From: DAITPV01 sp050692555
GTDB taxonomy: Bacteria > Actinomycetota > UBA4738 > CALAEC01
Assembly (NCBI GenBank): GCA_050692555.1
Contig: JBOGVS010000007.1
Coordinates: 21,310 to 85,309, forward strand
Length of the DNA stretch: 64,000 nt
Direction: 5' to 3'
The position numbers and the translations under genes were made by a program. Shown here one piece after another: positions 1 through 9,220 of this stretch. The notes below the pieces were generated by a model, which had not been told where the DNA came from, did no database searches, and saw nothing but the letters and a program-made list of their open reading frames with translations. How positions within the stretch are numbered: the stretch's first letter is position 1; each line of letters starts with the position of its first letter.

Positions 1-1
1 G

Positions 2-421
2 CCGAGGATCCGGACCCTGGCCCTGGAATGGCTGGATCCCCCGTTCGTGGGCGGCCACTGGATCCCAGAGATGGTTCATCTGGCCGCCGGCGAGAACCTG
101 CTCAACGAGCCCAAGCAGCGCTCCCGGACCGTGACCTGGCGGAACATCGCCGACGCGGCCCCGGAGGTCGTGGCGTTCATGCCTTGCGGGTACTACCTCC
201 CCGAGGCGGAGGAGGAGGCCGGGGGGCTCTACCTGGTACCCGAGTTCAAGGAGACCACCGCCCGCGCCGAGGGGACCGTGTACGCGACGGACGCGTCCTC
301 GTTCTTCTCCCGTCCGGGACCGCGGATCGTGGACGGCCTGGAGATCCTGGCCTGGGCCATCCACCCCGACACCTTTCCCGAGCCGCCCGCCGGGACCATC
401 TCGCGGGTCTCCGGTCCCTGA
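2..421 (+). CDS. C-terminal part of a BtuF-like cobalamin-type ABC transporter binding protein (5' cut by window edge)
   Basis: The frame is open from base 2 with no start, so the gene begins outside the window; 139 residues are visible. The segment LEWLDPPFVGGHWIPEM followed by an AGGEN-like turn is the conserved part of periplasmic-binding proteins of the BtuF/cobalamin group, where it precedes the second lobe. The later stretch with VVAFMPCGYY and the closing ILAWAIHPDTF also fit that family. Such proteins deliver corrinoid or iron chelates to an ABC importer, but no permease or ATPase gene is visible, and some relatives are annotated only as cobalamin-binding. Family assignment is fairly secure; the ligand is inferred. 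Confidence 0.75.
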   Translation, partial: PRIRTLALEWLDPPFVGGHWIPEMVHLAAGENLLNEPKQRSRTVTWRNIADAAPEVVAFMPCGYYLPEAEEEAGGLYLVPEFKETTARAEGTVYATDASSFFSRPGPRIVDGLEILAWAIHPDTFPEPPAGTISRVSGP

Positions 422-431
422 ACGCCGGTTG

Positions 432-680
432 ATGGCCCGGCACGCCGGGCATTACGGTGGTGTCGTGCGGGGCAAGAACTTGGTCACCCCCGACCACGTC
501 GGGCAGCGAGTGACGTTCCAGTACGAGCTCCCCAACGGGTACGTCGGCGAGGTGGTGGGGGTGCTCCGGTGGTACGACGACGCGGCCGAGACCTTCGTGG
601 TCGAGAACCGAGAGGGGCGGCTGGTCCGGGTCCCGGCGAAGGGTGTTCGGGCCGGTCGGCCGGTGATCCCCCGGGCCTGA
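432..680 (+). CDS. Small stand-alone SH3-like domain protein (resembles N-terminal domain of Rv0428c-type GNAT proteins)
   Basis: An 82-residue protein. The order is GQRVTFQYELPNG, then GEVVGVLRWYDD, then LVRVPAKGVRAGRPV. This matches the short SH3-like module that precedes the acetyltransferase domain in actinobacterial Rv0428c-type proteins, but no acetyltransferase domain follows: the frame stops at 680 and menC lies convergent 4 bases on. Start choice is uncertain: TTG 429, ATG 432 and GTG 465 are all possible and none has a clear ribosome site; GTG 465 has a TACGGT hexamer 8 bases upstream and could be leaderless. Function unknown. Confidence 0.6.
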   Translation: MARHAGHYGGVVRGKNLVTPDHVGQRVTFQYELPNGYVGEVVGVLRWYDDAAETFVVENREGRLVRVPAKGVRAGRPVIPRA

Positions 681-684
681 ACCC

Positions 685-1791
685 CTAGCCTGCCGGAATC
701 CAGTCGGTGCTGGTGGTGACCTCGTCCAGCGCGTCGCGGAGGACCCTCACCCCGAGCCCCGGACCGGTGGGCACCGGAAGGCGCCCCTCCTCCAGCACGA
801 ACGGGTCCGTGATGTCGCGGTGGAAATACCGGTCCGAGGCCGACGTGTCGCCCGGAAGGACGAACCCCGGGAGCGCGGCCAGCGCGACGTTCGCTGCGCG
901 ACCCAGGCCGGTCTCCAGCATCCCGCCGCACCACACGGGCACGCCGCCGGCCTGACACACGTCGTGGACCCTGCGGGCCTCGAGGTAGCCCCCCACCCGC
1001 CCCGCCTTGATGTTCACGATCCGGCACGCTCCCAGGGCGATGGCGTCGGCGGCCGCCTTCGCCGAGGTGATGGATTCATCCAGACAGATCGGCGTGGCGA
1101 TCCGCTTGGCCAGCTCCGCGTGGCCCAGAACCTCCTCTTCGGGCAGGGGCTGCTCGATGAGCAGGAGGTCGAACTGGTCGAGCCGGGCAAGCCGCGGCGC
1201 GTCGGCCAGCGAATACGCCGCGTTCGCGTCGACCTGGAGGAGGATGTCCCCGAACCTCTGCCTGGTCGCCTCCACCGGTTCGACGTCCCACCCCGGCTCG
1301 ATCTTGAGCTTGATCCGGCGATATCCCTCGGCCAGGTACGCCTCGACCGCCTCCAGGAGCTCGGGGATCGAGTCCATGATCCCGACCGACACTCCGCAGT
1401 CGACCCGATCCCGGACGGCGCCGAGGTACCGTCCGAACGACAGGTCCAACAGACGGAGCTCGGCGTCAAGGACGGCCATCTCCACGGCTGCCTTGGCCAT
1501 CCGGTGACCCTTCACCTCCGCGAGCAGGGAAAGGATCTGCCCCGCCGTAACCTCGTCCGGAGCGAACACCCGAGGCAGCAGGTGGTGCCGAAGAACGGCC
1601 TCGGCCGCGTCAACGTATTCGGAGGAGTACAGGGGCGCCTTCCCGGCCACGCATTCCCCCCACCCCTCGACCTCCGGCGTCTCCACTCGCAGGAGCAGCG
1701 CGTCCCGCTCCGTCTCGGTCCCGAACGACGTCCGGAACGGGGCCACGAGCGGTAGGGAAACGCGGCGAAGCTCGACGCCCGCCAGCTTCAC
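685..1791 (-). CDS. menC: o-Succinylbenzoate synthase
   Basis: 368 residues, the usual size for the MenC/N-acylamino acid racemase branch of the enolase superfamily. It dehydrates SHCHC to o-succinylbenzoate in menaquinone synthesis. Visible catalytic features are the KxK pair K161/K163 in IKLKIEPGWD, metal ligands D188 (QVDAN), E213 (IEQPL) and D238 (CLDES), and the opposite-face lysine K262 in NIKAGRVGG. The C-terminal VWCGGMLETGLGRAAN is typical of MenC. Start is GTG at 1791, overlapping the stop of the upstream AsnC-type gene by four bases (GTGA), so the two are co-transcribed. No other men gene is in the window; racemase side activity is possible in this family. Confidence 0.88.
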   Translation of the reverse strand: MKLAGVELRRVSLPLVAPFRTSFGTETERDALLLRVETPEVEGWGECVAGKAPLYSSEYVDAAEAVLRHHLLPRVFAPDEVTAGQILSLLAEVKGHRMAKAAVEMAVLDAELRLLDLSFGRYLGAVRDRVDCGVSVGIMDSIPELLEAVEAYLAEGYRRIKLKIEPGWDVEPVEATRQRFGDILLQVDANAAYSLADAPRLARLDQFDLLLIEQPLPEEEVLGHAELAKRIATPICLDESITSAKAAADAIALGACRIVNIKAGRVGGYLEARRVHDVCQAGGVPVWCGGMLETGLGRAANVALAALPGFVLPGDTSASDRYFHRDITDPFVLEEGRLPVPTGPGLGVRVLRDALDEVTTSTDWIPAG

Positions 1792-2033
1792 GTGGTGTCC
1801 TCCGAGCCGGGCACGACACAGACCAGGGTTCGGGTCACCCCCGTGCAGGCCTGGATCTCGGTGACCACGATCCTGGCCAGCTCATCCAGGCCCGCCGCCT
1901 TCACCCGCGCGATGATGTCGTAGGGACCGGCCACGTCATCCGCCCACTCGACGCCGGTGGCCCGGGCCACATCGCCCGAGACCGCGCTCGAGAGACCGAT
2001 CTCCACCTGGATCAGGACGTACGCCTCGATCAT
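1788..2033 (-). CDS. Stand-alone Lrp/AsnC ligand-binding (RAM) domain protein
   Basis: 81 residues consisting only of the alpha/beta effector-binding domain of Lrp/AsnC regulators: AYVLIQVEIG at the start, GPYDIIARVKA in the middle, TRTLVCVV at the end. There is no helix-turn-helix. Such isolated RAM domains form oligomers and bind amino acids or act as small regulators; here the partner is not evident. Start ATG 2033 was chosen because the domain begins there; the long in-frame extension upstream is low-complexity and has no conserved residues. Its stop overlaps the menC GTG start (GTGA), implying translational coupling. Confidence 0.8.
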   Translation of the reverse strand: MIEAYVLIQVEIGLSSAVSGDVARATGVEWADDVAGPYDIIARVKAAGLDELARIVVTEIQACTGVTRTLVCVVPGSEDTT

Positions 2034-2094
2034 CCCATCCCTCCTCCCCGCACAGCCTAGACGCGGGCGAGGCGCGGGACGGGGAGGCGAGAAC

Positions 2095-3627
2095 CTAGGC
2101 GGCCCGGTCGCCGCGCCTGATCGGCAGCGTGAACGTGACCCGGGCCCCGCCGTCCGGACGGTTCTCCGCCCAGGCCCGCCCCCCGTGGCCCAGGGCCAGG
2201 CTGCGCACGATGAACAGGCCGAGTCCCACGCTCCCCTGCCCCACCACGCGGTCACCCTGCTGGAAGCGGTCGAAGACCTGCGGCAAGAGCTTCTCGGGGA
2301 TCCCAGGGCCCTGGTCGCCGACGCTGATCCGGATCTCCTCGGGGACCGCGTCCACCACAACCTCGATCTCCGTCCCATCCGGGGAATACTTGACCGCGTT
2401 GTCGAGCAGGTTCGCCAGGATGTGCTCGACGGCGCTGGGATCTCCGAAGACCTGGGGCAGGCGGTCGGGCACGTGAACCACCACGGAACGTTCCCCGAAC
2501 ACGCCTCGGAACGCGGTGATCTCCTCCTCGATCATCCTGGGAAGATCGAGCTTCTGCCGGTTGAGGATCGGAGCACCCTCCTCGAGGCTGCTCGACATGA
2601 TCAGCTGCTCGAGCATGTCCATCATCCGCTCGCCCTGGCGCTCCACGATCCCGGCGAAGTCCCGGGCCTGATCCATCGTGGCGGCCTCGCCCAGCTCCTG
2701 GAGGAGACGGACGTACCCGAGGATCGCGGTCAGCGGAGCCTTGAGGTCGTGGGTCACCACCGCCAGGAACTCCCGCCGCTTGGCGTCGAGCTCCTCCAGT
2801 CGGGCGGTGGCCGCTTTCTCACGCTCGTACAGGCGAGCGTTGGCGATGGCGATGGCGGCGTGATCCGCGAACACCGTGAGGGCTCGCAGATCGTGCTCGG
2901 TGTACTCGCGCCGGCCGGTGGAGACGCTCACGTTGAGCACCCCGACCGGATCCGCCCGGGCGTACAGCGGTGCCGACATGGCCGAGCGCACCTCCCGGTC
3001 CTTGGGAACGAACCGGCGGAACCTGGGGTCCTTGACCTCGCCCCGCAGGACCACAGCCTCACGAAACTCCGCGACCCACCCCGCCACGCTCTCGCCCACG
3101 GGGATGACCCGCTTGATCGAGGCCTCGTCCAGCCCCACGGAGGCGGCGATCCGGAGGCTCTCCTTGGAGTCGTCGAACAGCATCACAGAACCCTCGGTGG
3201 CCCCCAGGAGCTCCTGGGCTGAGCCCAGGATCAGCTCCAGGACGTCCTCCAGCGACAGCGTCGACGCCACCGCCCGCCCGGCACGGGAGATGGCCGCCAG
3301 CTCTCGGACCCGATTCGACAGCGCGGTCGACAGGACCCGCTCCTCGATGAGGGCGTGCTCCAGCCGGGTGAGCCGGCGCTCCCGTTCCCAGGCGTACAGG
3401 GCGAACGCGACGGCCAGGAACACGAAGGAGATCCGCAGGACCCCGAAGTCCAGGATCCGGATGGGGCGGCCGAGGAACTGCTCCGAGGCGAACGAGAACA
3501 TCACGATGGCCCCGGCGACCACGATGAACACCAAGAGCAGCAGCCCGAAGAGCTGCCGGCGACGGTGCTGAACATCCTTGAGCTCGGGCGGCTCAAACCC
3601 CCGGAGGGTGCCGACCCGCGCGCTCAC
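2095..3627 (-). CDS. GAF-domain sensor histidine kinase at the end of the purine operon
   Basis: 510 residues. Two hydrophobic segments (about 26-46 and 59-79) are followed by a coiled-coil linker, a GAF domain (about 115-265), a HisKA dimerisation domain with phosphoacceptor H293 in VTHDLKAPL, and an HATPase_c domain with N406/N410, GDQGPGIP and GLGLFIV boxes. The GTG start at 3627 forms a GTGA overlap with the purM stop, so the kinase is read from the purine transcript. No cognate response regulator is adjacent. The short loop between the membrane segments argues for sensing by the cytoplasmic GAF domain rather than an extracellular one. Ligand unknown; a link to purine supply is only positional. 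Confidence 0.85.
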   Translation of the reverse strand: MSARVGTLRGFEPPELKDVQHRRRQLFGLLLLVFIVVAGAIVMFSFASEQFLGRPIRILDFGVLRISFVFLAVAFALYAWERERRLTRLEHALIEERVLSTALSNRVRELAAISRAGRAVASTLSLEDVLELILGSAQELLGATEGSVMLFDDSKESLRIAASVGLDEASIKRVIPVGESVAGWVAEFREAVVLRGEVKDPRFRRFVPKDREVRSAMSAPLYARADPVGVLNVSVSTGRREYTEHDLRALTVFADHAAIAIANARLYEREKAATARLEELDAKRREFLAVVTHDLKAPLTAILGYVRLLQELGEAATMDQARDFAGIVERQGERMMDMLEQLIMSSSLEEGAPILNRQKLDLPRMIEEEITAFRGVFGERSVVVHVPDRLPQVFGDPSAVEHILANLLDNAVKYSPDGTEIEVVVDAVPEEIRISVGDQGPGIPEKLLPQVFDRFQQGDRVVGQGSVGLGLFIVRSLALGHGGRAWAENRPDGGARVTFTLPIRRGDRAA

Positions 3628-4640
3628 TTCAGGGCCAGCCCCTTCCCGGTCGTCACCCTGCCCACCACCGCCGCTTCCGTCCCCAGGGCCCGGACGGTCG
3701 ACACGACCGCCTCGGCCGCCTCCGAGGCGGCCACGAGCACCATCCCGAGTCCCAAGTTGAATGTCCACGCGGCCTCTTCTGCCTCCATATCGGCAAGCGA
3801 GGTCAGGAACGTGAACACCGGGGGGGCGTCCCAGCTGCCTCGGTCGATCTCCGCCCCCAGGCCCGGAGGGAGAGTTCGGGGAACGTTCTCCATCAGTCCT
3901 CCCCCGGTCACGTGGGCGGCTGCCCGGACCACGCCGCTCCGGGCCACCTCCAGGACCTCCGAGACGTACATGGCCGTGGGCTCCAGAAGGACGTCCGCCA
4001 GGGGCCGGTCGAGCCCGCCCGGGGTGCTCCGAAGGTCCAGCCCGTTCTCCTGGACGAGCCGCCGAACCAGGCTGAAGCCGTTGGCGTGGAGACCGGTCGA
4101 GGCCAGGCCGACCAGGGCGTCTCCTTCCCGGACCCGGTGGGGTCCCAGCAGGGATTCCTCCTCGACGCTTCCCACGCAGAACCCGGCCAGGTCGAACCGC
4201 CCCTCCTCGATCAGCCCCGGGTGCTCGGCGGTCTCCCCGCCCAGGAGCGCGCAGCCGGCCCGGCGGCACCCCTCGGCCACTCCGCTCACCACCTGAGCGA
4301 CCTGGCCGGGGTCCAGACGCCCGGTGGCCAGGTAGTCCAGGAAGAACAGGGGCTCGGCCCCGGTGCACACCACGTCGTTTGCGCACATGGCCACCAGGTC
4401 GATCCCCACCGTGTCCAGGCGGCCCACCCGTCTGGCCACCTCGACCTTCGTTCCCACCCCGTCGGTGGCCGCGGCCAGCAGCCTCCTTCCGCCCACCCGG
4501 AACAGGCCCGCGAACCCGCCGATGCCTCCCACCACCTCGGGACGGGTGGCTCCCCGAGCGAGGTCGGAGATCAGGGAGACGGCATCCCTGGCCGCGTCGA
4601 GGTCGACCCCGGCGCGACGATAGGCGCCCGAAGGCTCCAT
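3624..4640 (-). CDS. purM: Phosphoribosylformylglycinamidine cyclo-ligase (AIR synthetase)
   Basis: 338 residues, standard length. PurM closes the imidazole ring of FGAM to AIR with ATP (step 5 of purine synthesis). Signature segments are DGVGTKVEVARRVGR, GIDLVAMCANDVVCTGAEP and FFLDYLATGRLD near the N terminus, and GGETAEHPG in the middle. ATG 4640 directly follows an in-frame GTG (4643); either could be used. It lies 7 bases after purF, and its own stop overlaps the sensor kinase start. Confidence 0.95.
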   Translation of the reverse strand: MEPSGAYRRAGVDLDAARDAVSLISDLARGATRPEVVGGIGGFAGLFRVGGRRLLAAATDGVGTKVEVARRVGRLDTVGIDLVAMCANDVVCTGAEPLFFLDYLATGRLDPGQVAQVVSGVAEGCRRAGCALLGGETAEHPGLIEEGRFDLAGFCVGSVEEESLLGPHRVREGDALVGLASTGLHANGFSLVRRLVQENGLDLRSTPGGLDRPLADVLLEPTAMYVSEVLEVARSGVVRAAAHVTGGGLMENVPRTLPPGLGAEIDRGSWDAPPVFTFLTSLADMEAEEAAWTFNLGLGMVLVAASEAAEAVVSTVRALGTEAAVVGRVTTGKGLALK

Positions 4641-4647
4641 CACGGCG

Positions 4648-6057
4648 CTACTCCCGCTCGAGCAGGTGTTTCGAGGCGTGCTCCGGGATGGGGATCGGAT
4701 ATCGGCCGTCGAAACAGGCCCGGCAGAACGTGTCCGCCGGGGCGCCCGTGGCCTCCACCAGCGAGGGAAGCGAGAGATAGGCCAGCGAGTCCGCGCCGAT
4801 GAACTCGCGGATCTCCTCGACCCGCATGCTGGCGGCCACAAGCTCCTCCCGGGTGGACATGTCGATCCCGTAGAAGCACGGCCAGCGGATCGGCGGGCTG
4901 GTGATCCGCATGTGGACCTCCCTGGCACCCGCCTCTCGCAGCATGTGGACGATCTGTCGTGTGGTGGTGCCCCGGACGATGGAGTCGTCGACCACCGCCA
5001 GCCGCTTGCCGCGGATGGCATCGGCCAGCGGGTTCAGCTTCAGTCGCACCCCGCGCTGTCGCAGCCCCGGGGTGGGCTCGATGAACGTACGGTGCACGTA
5101 CCGGTTCTTGATCAGCCCTTCGCCGTACGGGATCCCCGCGGCCTCGGCGAACCCCTGCGCGGCGGAGTGCCCGGTGTCCGGGACCGGGACCACCATGTCT
5201 CCGGGGGCTGGGGCCTCCTTGGCCAGGCGTCGACCCATCTCCCTCCGGGCCTCGTGGACCGTGCGCCCGTACAGCCGGGAGTCGGCGCGGGCCAGGTAGA
5301 CGAACTCGAACAGGCACAGCGCGGAGCGGGGGCTCTCGGTGAACCGCGCCGATCGGAGTCCCCGGTCGTCGATCATCACCACCTCGCCGGGCTCCACCTC
5401 CCGAACGTACGTGGCGCCCACGATGTCCAGGGCCGCGGTCTCCGAGGCCAGGACGAACCCCTCCTCGCCGAGCCGCCCGATGGCCAGCGGTCGCAGGCCG
5501 TACCGGTCGCGGGCCCCGAACACGGTCCGTTCGTCCATCATCACGAACGAGAACGCCCCCTGGAGGGTGGGCAGGACCTGAAGCGCGGCGGTCTCGAGGT
5601 CCGCGTCCTCCCGGGACAGCAGCGTGGCCACCAGGTCGGAGTCGGTGGACGCGGGGCCCCGGCTCCCGACCCGGCCCGCGAGCTCCTCGGTGTTCGTGAG
5701 GTTCCCGTTGTGGCCCAGGGCCAGCCCCCGGCGGCCGTCGGTCTTGAACGAGGGCTGGGCGTTCTCCCAGGTGGTCGACCCCGTGGTGGAGTACCGCGTG
5801 TGGCCGATTCCCAGATCTCCCTGGAGGGTGGCCAGCGTTCGCTCGTCGAAGACCTGGGAGACCAGCCCTAGCTCCCGGTACACCAGGATGTTCTGGCGGT
5901 CGGAGACGGCGATCCCGGCGGACTCCTGACCGCGGTGCTGCAGCGCGTAGAGCCCGAAGTAGGTGAGCCGGGCCACCTCTTCGCCGGGCGCCCAGACACC
6001 GAAGAGCCCGCACGCCTCCCTGGGAGATTCCCCGCTCACGTGATCCGAGGATACCAT
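4648..6057 (-). CDS. purF: Amidophosphoribosyltransferase, Bacillus-type iron-sulfur form
   Basis: 469 residues. PurF makes 5-phosphoribosylamine from PRPP and glutamine, the committed step. An N-terminal propeptide of 15 residues precedes the nucleophile C16 in REACGLFG, so self-cleavage is expected. The PRPP loop is AVVDDSIVRGTT. Four cysteines sit where the Bacillus subtilis enzyme binds a 4Fe-4S cluster: ALCLFEFVY, WPCFYGIDM and FCRACFDG (two). This marks the oxygen-sensitive, propeptide-processed subtype. It lies 3 bases from purL and 7 from purM. Confidence 0.95.
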   Translation of the reverse strand: MVSSDHVSGESPREACGLFGVWAPGEEVARLTYFGLYALQHRGQESAGIAVSDRQNILVYRELGLVSQVFDERTLATLQGDLGIGHTRYSTTGSTTWENAQPSFKTDGRRGLALGHNGNLTNTEELAGRVGSRGPASTDSDLVATLLSREDADLETAALQVLPTLQGAFSFVMMDERTVFGARDRYGLRPLAIGRLGEEGFVLASETAALDIVGATYVREVEPGEVVMIDDRGLRSARFTESPRSALCLFEFVYLARADSRLYGRTVHEARREMGRRLAKEAPAPGDMVVPVPDTGHSAAQGFAEAAGIPYGEGLIKNRYVHRTFIEPTPGLRQRGVRLKLNPLADAIRGKRLAVVDDSIVRGTTTRQIVHMLREAGAREVHMRITSPPIRWPCFYGIDMSTREELVAASMRVEEIREFIGADSLAYLSLPSLVEATGAPADTFCRACFDGRYPIPIPEHASKHLLERE

Positions 6058-6060
6058 CGG

Positions 6061-8265
6061 CTACCCCGCCGCCCGCAGAACGAGCGCTGGGATCGTTGAT
6101 TCGTACACCCGGCGGGCCTCGGCCACCGTCACCTCGAACTCCTCGCCGAACACCATCCTGGGCCCACCGGTCTCGCCCAGGCGAGCCATCGGGACCTCCA
6201 AGCGAGCCGCCAGGTCCTCCAGGTCACCGACGCGCTCAGGAGCCACCGAGATCACGGCCCGGCTGGCGGACTCGCTGAACATCGCGAGGTGAGGCGGCAG
6301 GTCACCGGGGAGAGCCACCGCGAACCCGCAGTCGCCGGCGATCGCCGACTCGGCCAGGGCCACCGCCAGCCCGCCGTCCGAGCAGTCGTGGGCGCCGGCC
6401 AGCAGGTCGCCGGTGGCCGCCTCCACCAGGAACGTGGCCAGCGCGCCCTCGCGGTCGAGGTCGAGGCCGGGCGGGTGCCCGCTCACCGTGCCCAGGACGG
6501 CCTCGGCGTACTCCGACCCGCCCAGCTCGGCGAACGTCTCCCCCAGGAGGTAGACGATCCGGCCGGGAGCGAAGGCCCGGCCCACCGCCAGCCGGTAGTC
6601 CTCCAGGAGCCCCAGCATCCCCACGATGGGGGTTGGATAGACCGCCGAGTCCCCCGACTCGTTGTAGAAGGACACGTTCCCCCCGGTCACCGGGGTCCCC
6701 AGGGCCCGGCACGCGTCGCCCATCCCCCGAACGGCCTCGTGGAAGGACCACATCACCTCGGGCCGCTCGGGGTTGCCGAAGTTCAGGCAGTTGGTCACCG
6801 CCAGAGGCCGGGCCCCCACGGCGGCCACGTTCCGGGCCGCTTCGGCGACCGCGTGACCCCCGCCGAGGTACGGGTCCAGGTGCGCGTACCGCCCGTTGCC
6901 GTCGGTGGACAGGGCCAGGGCCCTGAGGCTTCCCTCCAGGCGAACGATCGCCGCGTCGCCGCCGGGCCCGGACACCGTGTTGCCCTGCACCACCGAGTCG
7001 TACTGCTCCCACACCCATCGCTTGGACGCCACGTTCGCCGAGCCCAGGACCCGGAGGAACGCCTCGCGTGGGTCCACCTCCGGGACCGCGAACGTGGGGT
7101 CGTCCTCCGTGATCTCGTCGAGCCACGACGGCGGGGCCATCGGACGGCGGTACACCGGACCCTCCTCGGCCAGTGAGCGGGCGGGGACCTCGGCCACCAC
7201 CCGTCCCCCGGCCCGCACCCGCATCGTTCCGTCGCCGGTCACCCTGCCGATCACCGCGGAACGCAGTCCCCATTTGCGGCACACCGCCTCGACCGCGGAC
7301 AGGTCGGCCGGGCGAACGACGGCCAGCATCCGCTCCTGGGACTCCGAGGTGAGCACCTCGTACGGCTCCATTCCCGGCTCCCGGAGCGGCACGGCGTCGA
7401 GGTCGATCTCAGCGCCGGTTCCCGCACGGGAGGCTGACTCGCTCACCGCGCAGGTGATGCCGGCACCGCCGAGGTCCTGGAGCCCGGCCAGGAGACCGGC
7501 GTCCACCATCTCCAGGCACGCCTCGATCAGCAGCTTCTCCGAGAACGGGTCACCGATCTGCACGGACGGACGGGCCTCCTGGCTGCCCGCATCGAGGGTC
7601 CGCGAGGCCAGCACCGAGACGCCGCCGATCCCGTCCCGGCCGGTGGTGGACCCGATCAGGACCAGGACGCTTCCCTCTCCCTCGGCCCGGGCCCGGACCA
7701 GCCGATCGGCCGGAGCGATCCCCACGCACATGGCGTTGACCGTGGGGTTGGGGCCATGACAGGCGGCGAACTTCACCTCGCCCCCGACCGTGGGGACCCC
7801 GATGCAGTTGCCGTAGCCCCCGATCCCCGCCACCACACCCGAGAGCAGCCAGCGGTTGCGGTCTTCCTCCGGCGGGCCGAACCGCAGGGGGTCCAGGATG
7901 GCCACCGGGCGGGCCCCCATCGACAGCACGTCGCGGACGATCCCTCCGACGCCGGTGGCGGCTCCCTGGTACGGCTCCACGGCGGAGGGGTGGGAGTGCG
8001 ACTCCATCTTGAACACGCACGCCAGCCCGTCTCCGAGGTCCACGACCCCGGCGTCCTCACCGGGCCCCACCAGGATGCGCGGCCCTTCCGTGGGAAGGGT
8101 CCGCAGATGGATCTTGCTGGACTTGTAGGAGCAGTGCTCGGACCACATGGCGGCGTACATGGCCAGCTCGGCGCGGTTGGGCTGGCGACCCAGCGTGTCC
8201 CGGATCCGGCCGGCCTCCTCGTCGGTGAGACCCAGAGCCCGGTGGAGCGGCTCCGCGAGCATCAC
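6061..8265 (-). CDS. purL: FGAM synthase large subunit
   Basis: 734 residues, the small-PurL form that needs separate PurQ and PurS. It converts FGAR to FGAM using ATP and ammonia from PurQ. The region CVFKMESHSHPSAVEPYQGA carries the PurL signature, and DLGGAGITCAVSE and GNVSFYNESG are the expected nucleotide-binding motifs of the duplicated PurM-like folds. Start ATG 8265 overlaps the purQ stop as ATGA, which together with purQ/purS coupling favours balanced synthesis of the three-part complex. Confidence 0.95.
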   Translation of the reverse strand: MMLAEPLHRALGLTDEEAGRIRDTLGRQPNRAELAMYAAMWSEHCSYKSSKIHLRTLPTEGPRILVGPGEDAGVVDLGDGLACVFKMESHSHPSAVEPYQGAATGVGGIVRDVLSMGARPVAILDPLRFGPPEEDRNRWLLSGVVAGIGGYGNCIGVPTVGGEVKFAACHGPNPTVNAMCVGIAPADRLVRARAEGEGSVLVLIGSTTGRDGIGGVSVLASRTLDAGSQEARPSVQIGDPFSEKLLIEACLEMVDAGLLAGLQDLGGAGITCAVSESASRAGTGAEIDLDAVPLREPGMEPYEVLTSESQERMLAVVRPADLSAVEAVCRKWGLRSAVIGRVTGDGTMRVRAGGRVVAEVPARSLAEEGPVYRRPMAPPSWLDEITEDDPTFAVPEVDPREAFLRVLGSANVASKRWVWEQYDSVVQGNTVSGPGGDAAIVRLEGSLRALALSTDGNGRYAHLDPYLGGGHAVAEAARNVAAVGARPLAVTNCLNFGNPERPEVMWSFHEAVRGMGDACRALGTPVTGGNVSFYNESGDSAVYPTPIVGMLGLLEDYRLAVGRAFAPGRIVYLLGETFAELGGSEYAEAVLGTVSGHPPGLDLDREGALATFLVEAATGDLLAGAHDCSDGGLAVALAESAIAGDCGFAVALPGDLPPHLAMFSESASRAVISVAPERVGDLEDLAARLEVPMARLGETGGPRMVFGEEFEVTVAEARRVYESTIPALVLRAAG

Positions 8266-8966
8266 ACCCGGGCCAGGATCGATGTCAGGAGGGACTCGAA
8301 TAGCGGCTGGCCGCCGGTGGGCCCCACGTCGGGGTCCACGGCGTGCTCGGGGTGCGGCATCATCCCCACCACGTTCCCGGTCTCGTTGCTCACCCCGGCG
8401 ACGTGGCTCGCGCTGCCGTTGGGGTCATGCTCATCGCCGAGCGCTCCGTCCGAAGAGCAGTACCGGAACACCACCAGGCCCTGATCCTCGATCCGGCGCA
8501 GGGTGTCCGGATCGGCCACGTACTGGCCCTCCCCGTGCTTCACCGGCACCTCCAGGATGTCGCCGGCCTCGAGCCCCGAGGTGAACGGAGTGGCGCTTCG
8601 CTCGACCCGTACGTGCACCCGGCGGCATACGAACGCCAGACCACGGTTCCGGATCAGTGCCCCGGGAAGGAGCCCTGCCTCGCACAGGATCTGGAATCCG
8701 TTGCAGATCCCCAGCACCGGACCCCCGCGGTCCGCATGCTCCCGGACCGCCTTCATGACCGTGGCGAACCGGGCGATGGCCCCGGTTCGCAGGTAGTCGC
8801 CGTAGGAGAACCCCCCGGGAAGGATCACCGCCTCGACCCCCCCGAGGTCGGGGTCCGCGTGCCATACCGGGACCGGCTCGGCGCCCATCAGGGCTGCTGC
8901 CCGGAGGGCGTCCCGGTCGTCCAGCGACCCCGGGAACGTGACCACCGCGACGCGAGGCTTCGTCAC
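8262..8966 (-). CDS. purQ: FGAM synthase glutaminase subunit
   Basis: 234 residues. A class I glutamine amidotransferase that feeds ammonia to PurL. The nucleophile is C88 in GICNGFQ; the His/Glu of the triad are in MMPHPEHAV close to the C terminus. The start of the protein (VAVVTFPGSLDDRDA) and PGGFSYGDYLR are PurQ hallmarks. ATGA overlaps tie it to purS upstream and purL downstream. Confidence 0.95.
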   Translation of the reverse strand: MTKPRVAVVTFPGSLDDRDALRAAALMGAEPVPVWHADPDLGGVEAVILPGGFSYGDYLRTGAIARFATVMKAVREHADRGGPVLGICNGFQILCEAGLLPGALIRNRGLAFVCRRVHVRVERSATPFTSGLEAGDILEVPVKHGEGQYVADPDTLRRIEDQGLVVFRYCSSDGALGDEHDPNGSASHVAGVSNETGNVVGMMPHPEHAVDPDVGPTGGQPLFESLLTSILARV

Positions 8967-9220
8967 GAGGCATCCTCCATCTCCCGGATGTGGTAGTCCT
9001 CGATCACCGGGTTGGACAGGAGCCTCCCGGCCACCTCCTCGACAACGGCCCGGGCCTGGTCCGCGGTCGGGGCCTCAACGGTCAGCTCCACGTGCTTCCC
9101 CATGCGGACGCCGGCCACGCCGCTCCAACCCAGGTGCGGCAGCGCGTCTTCCACCGCCTTGCCCTGAGGGTCGGCCATCCCCGGCTTGAGCATCACCACG
9201 ACCTCGAACCGGTGCCTCAC
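8963..9220 (-). CDS. purS: FGAM synthase PurS subunit
   Basis: 85 residues, the normal length for PurS, which bridges PurQ and PurL. Recognisable from FEVVVMLKPGMADPQGKAVE at the N terminus and VRMGKHVEL in the centre, ending PVIEDYHIREM. GTG 9220 was chosen because it starts exactly at the conserved region and overlaps the purC stop as GTGA; a longer in-frame reading upstream is antisense-like, low-complexity sequence inside purC. Confidence 0.93.
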   Translation of the reverse strand: MRHRFEVVVMLKPGMADPQGKAVEDALPHLGWSGVAGVRMGKHVELTVEAPTADQARAVVEEVAGRLLSNPVIEDYHIREMEDAS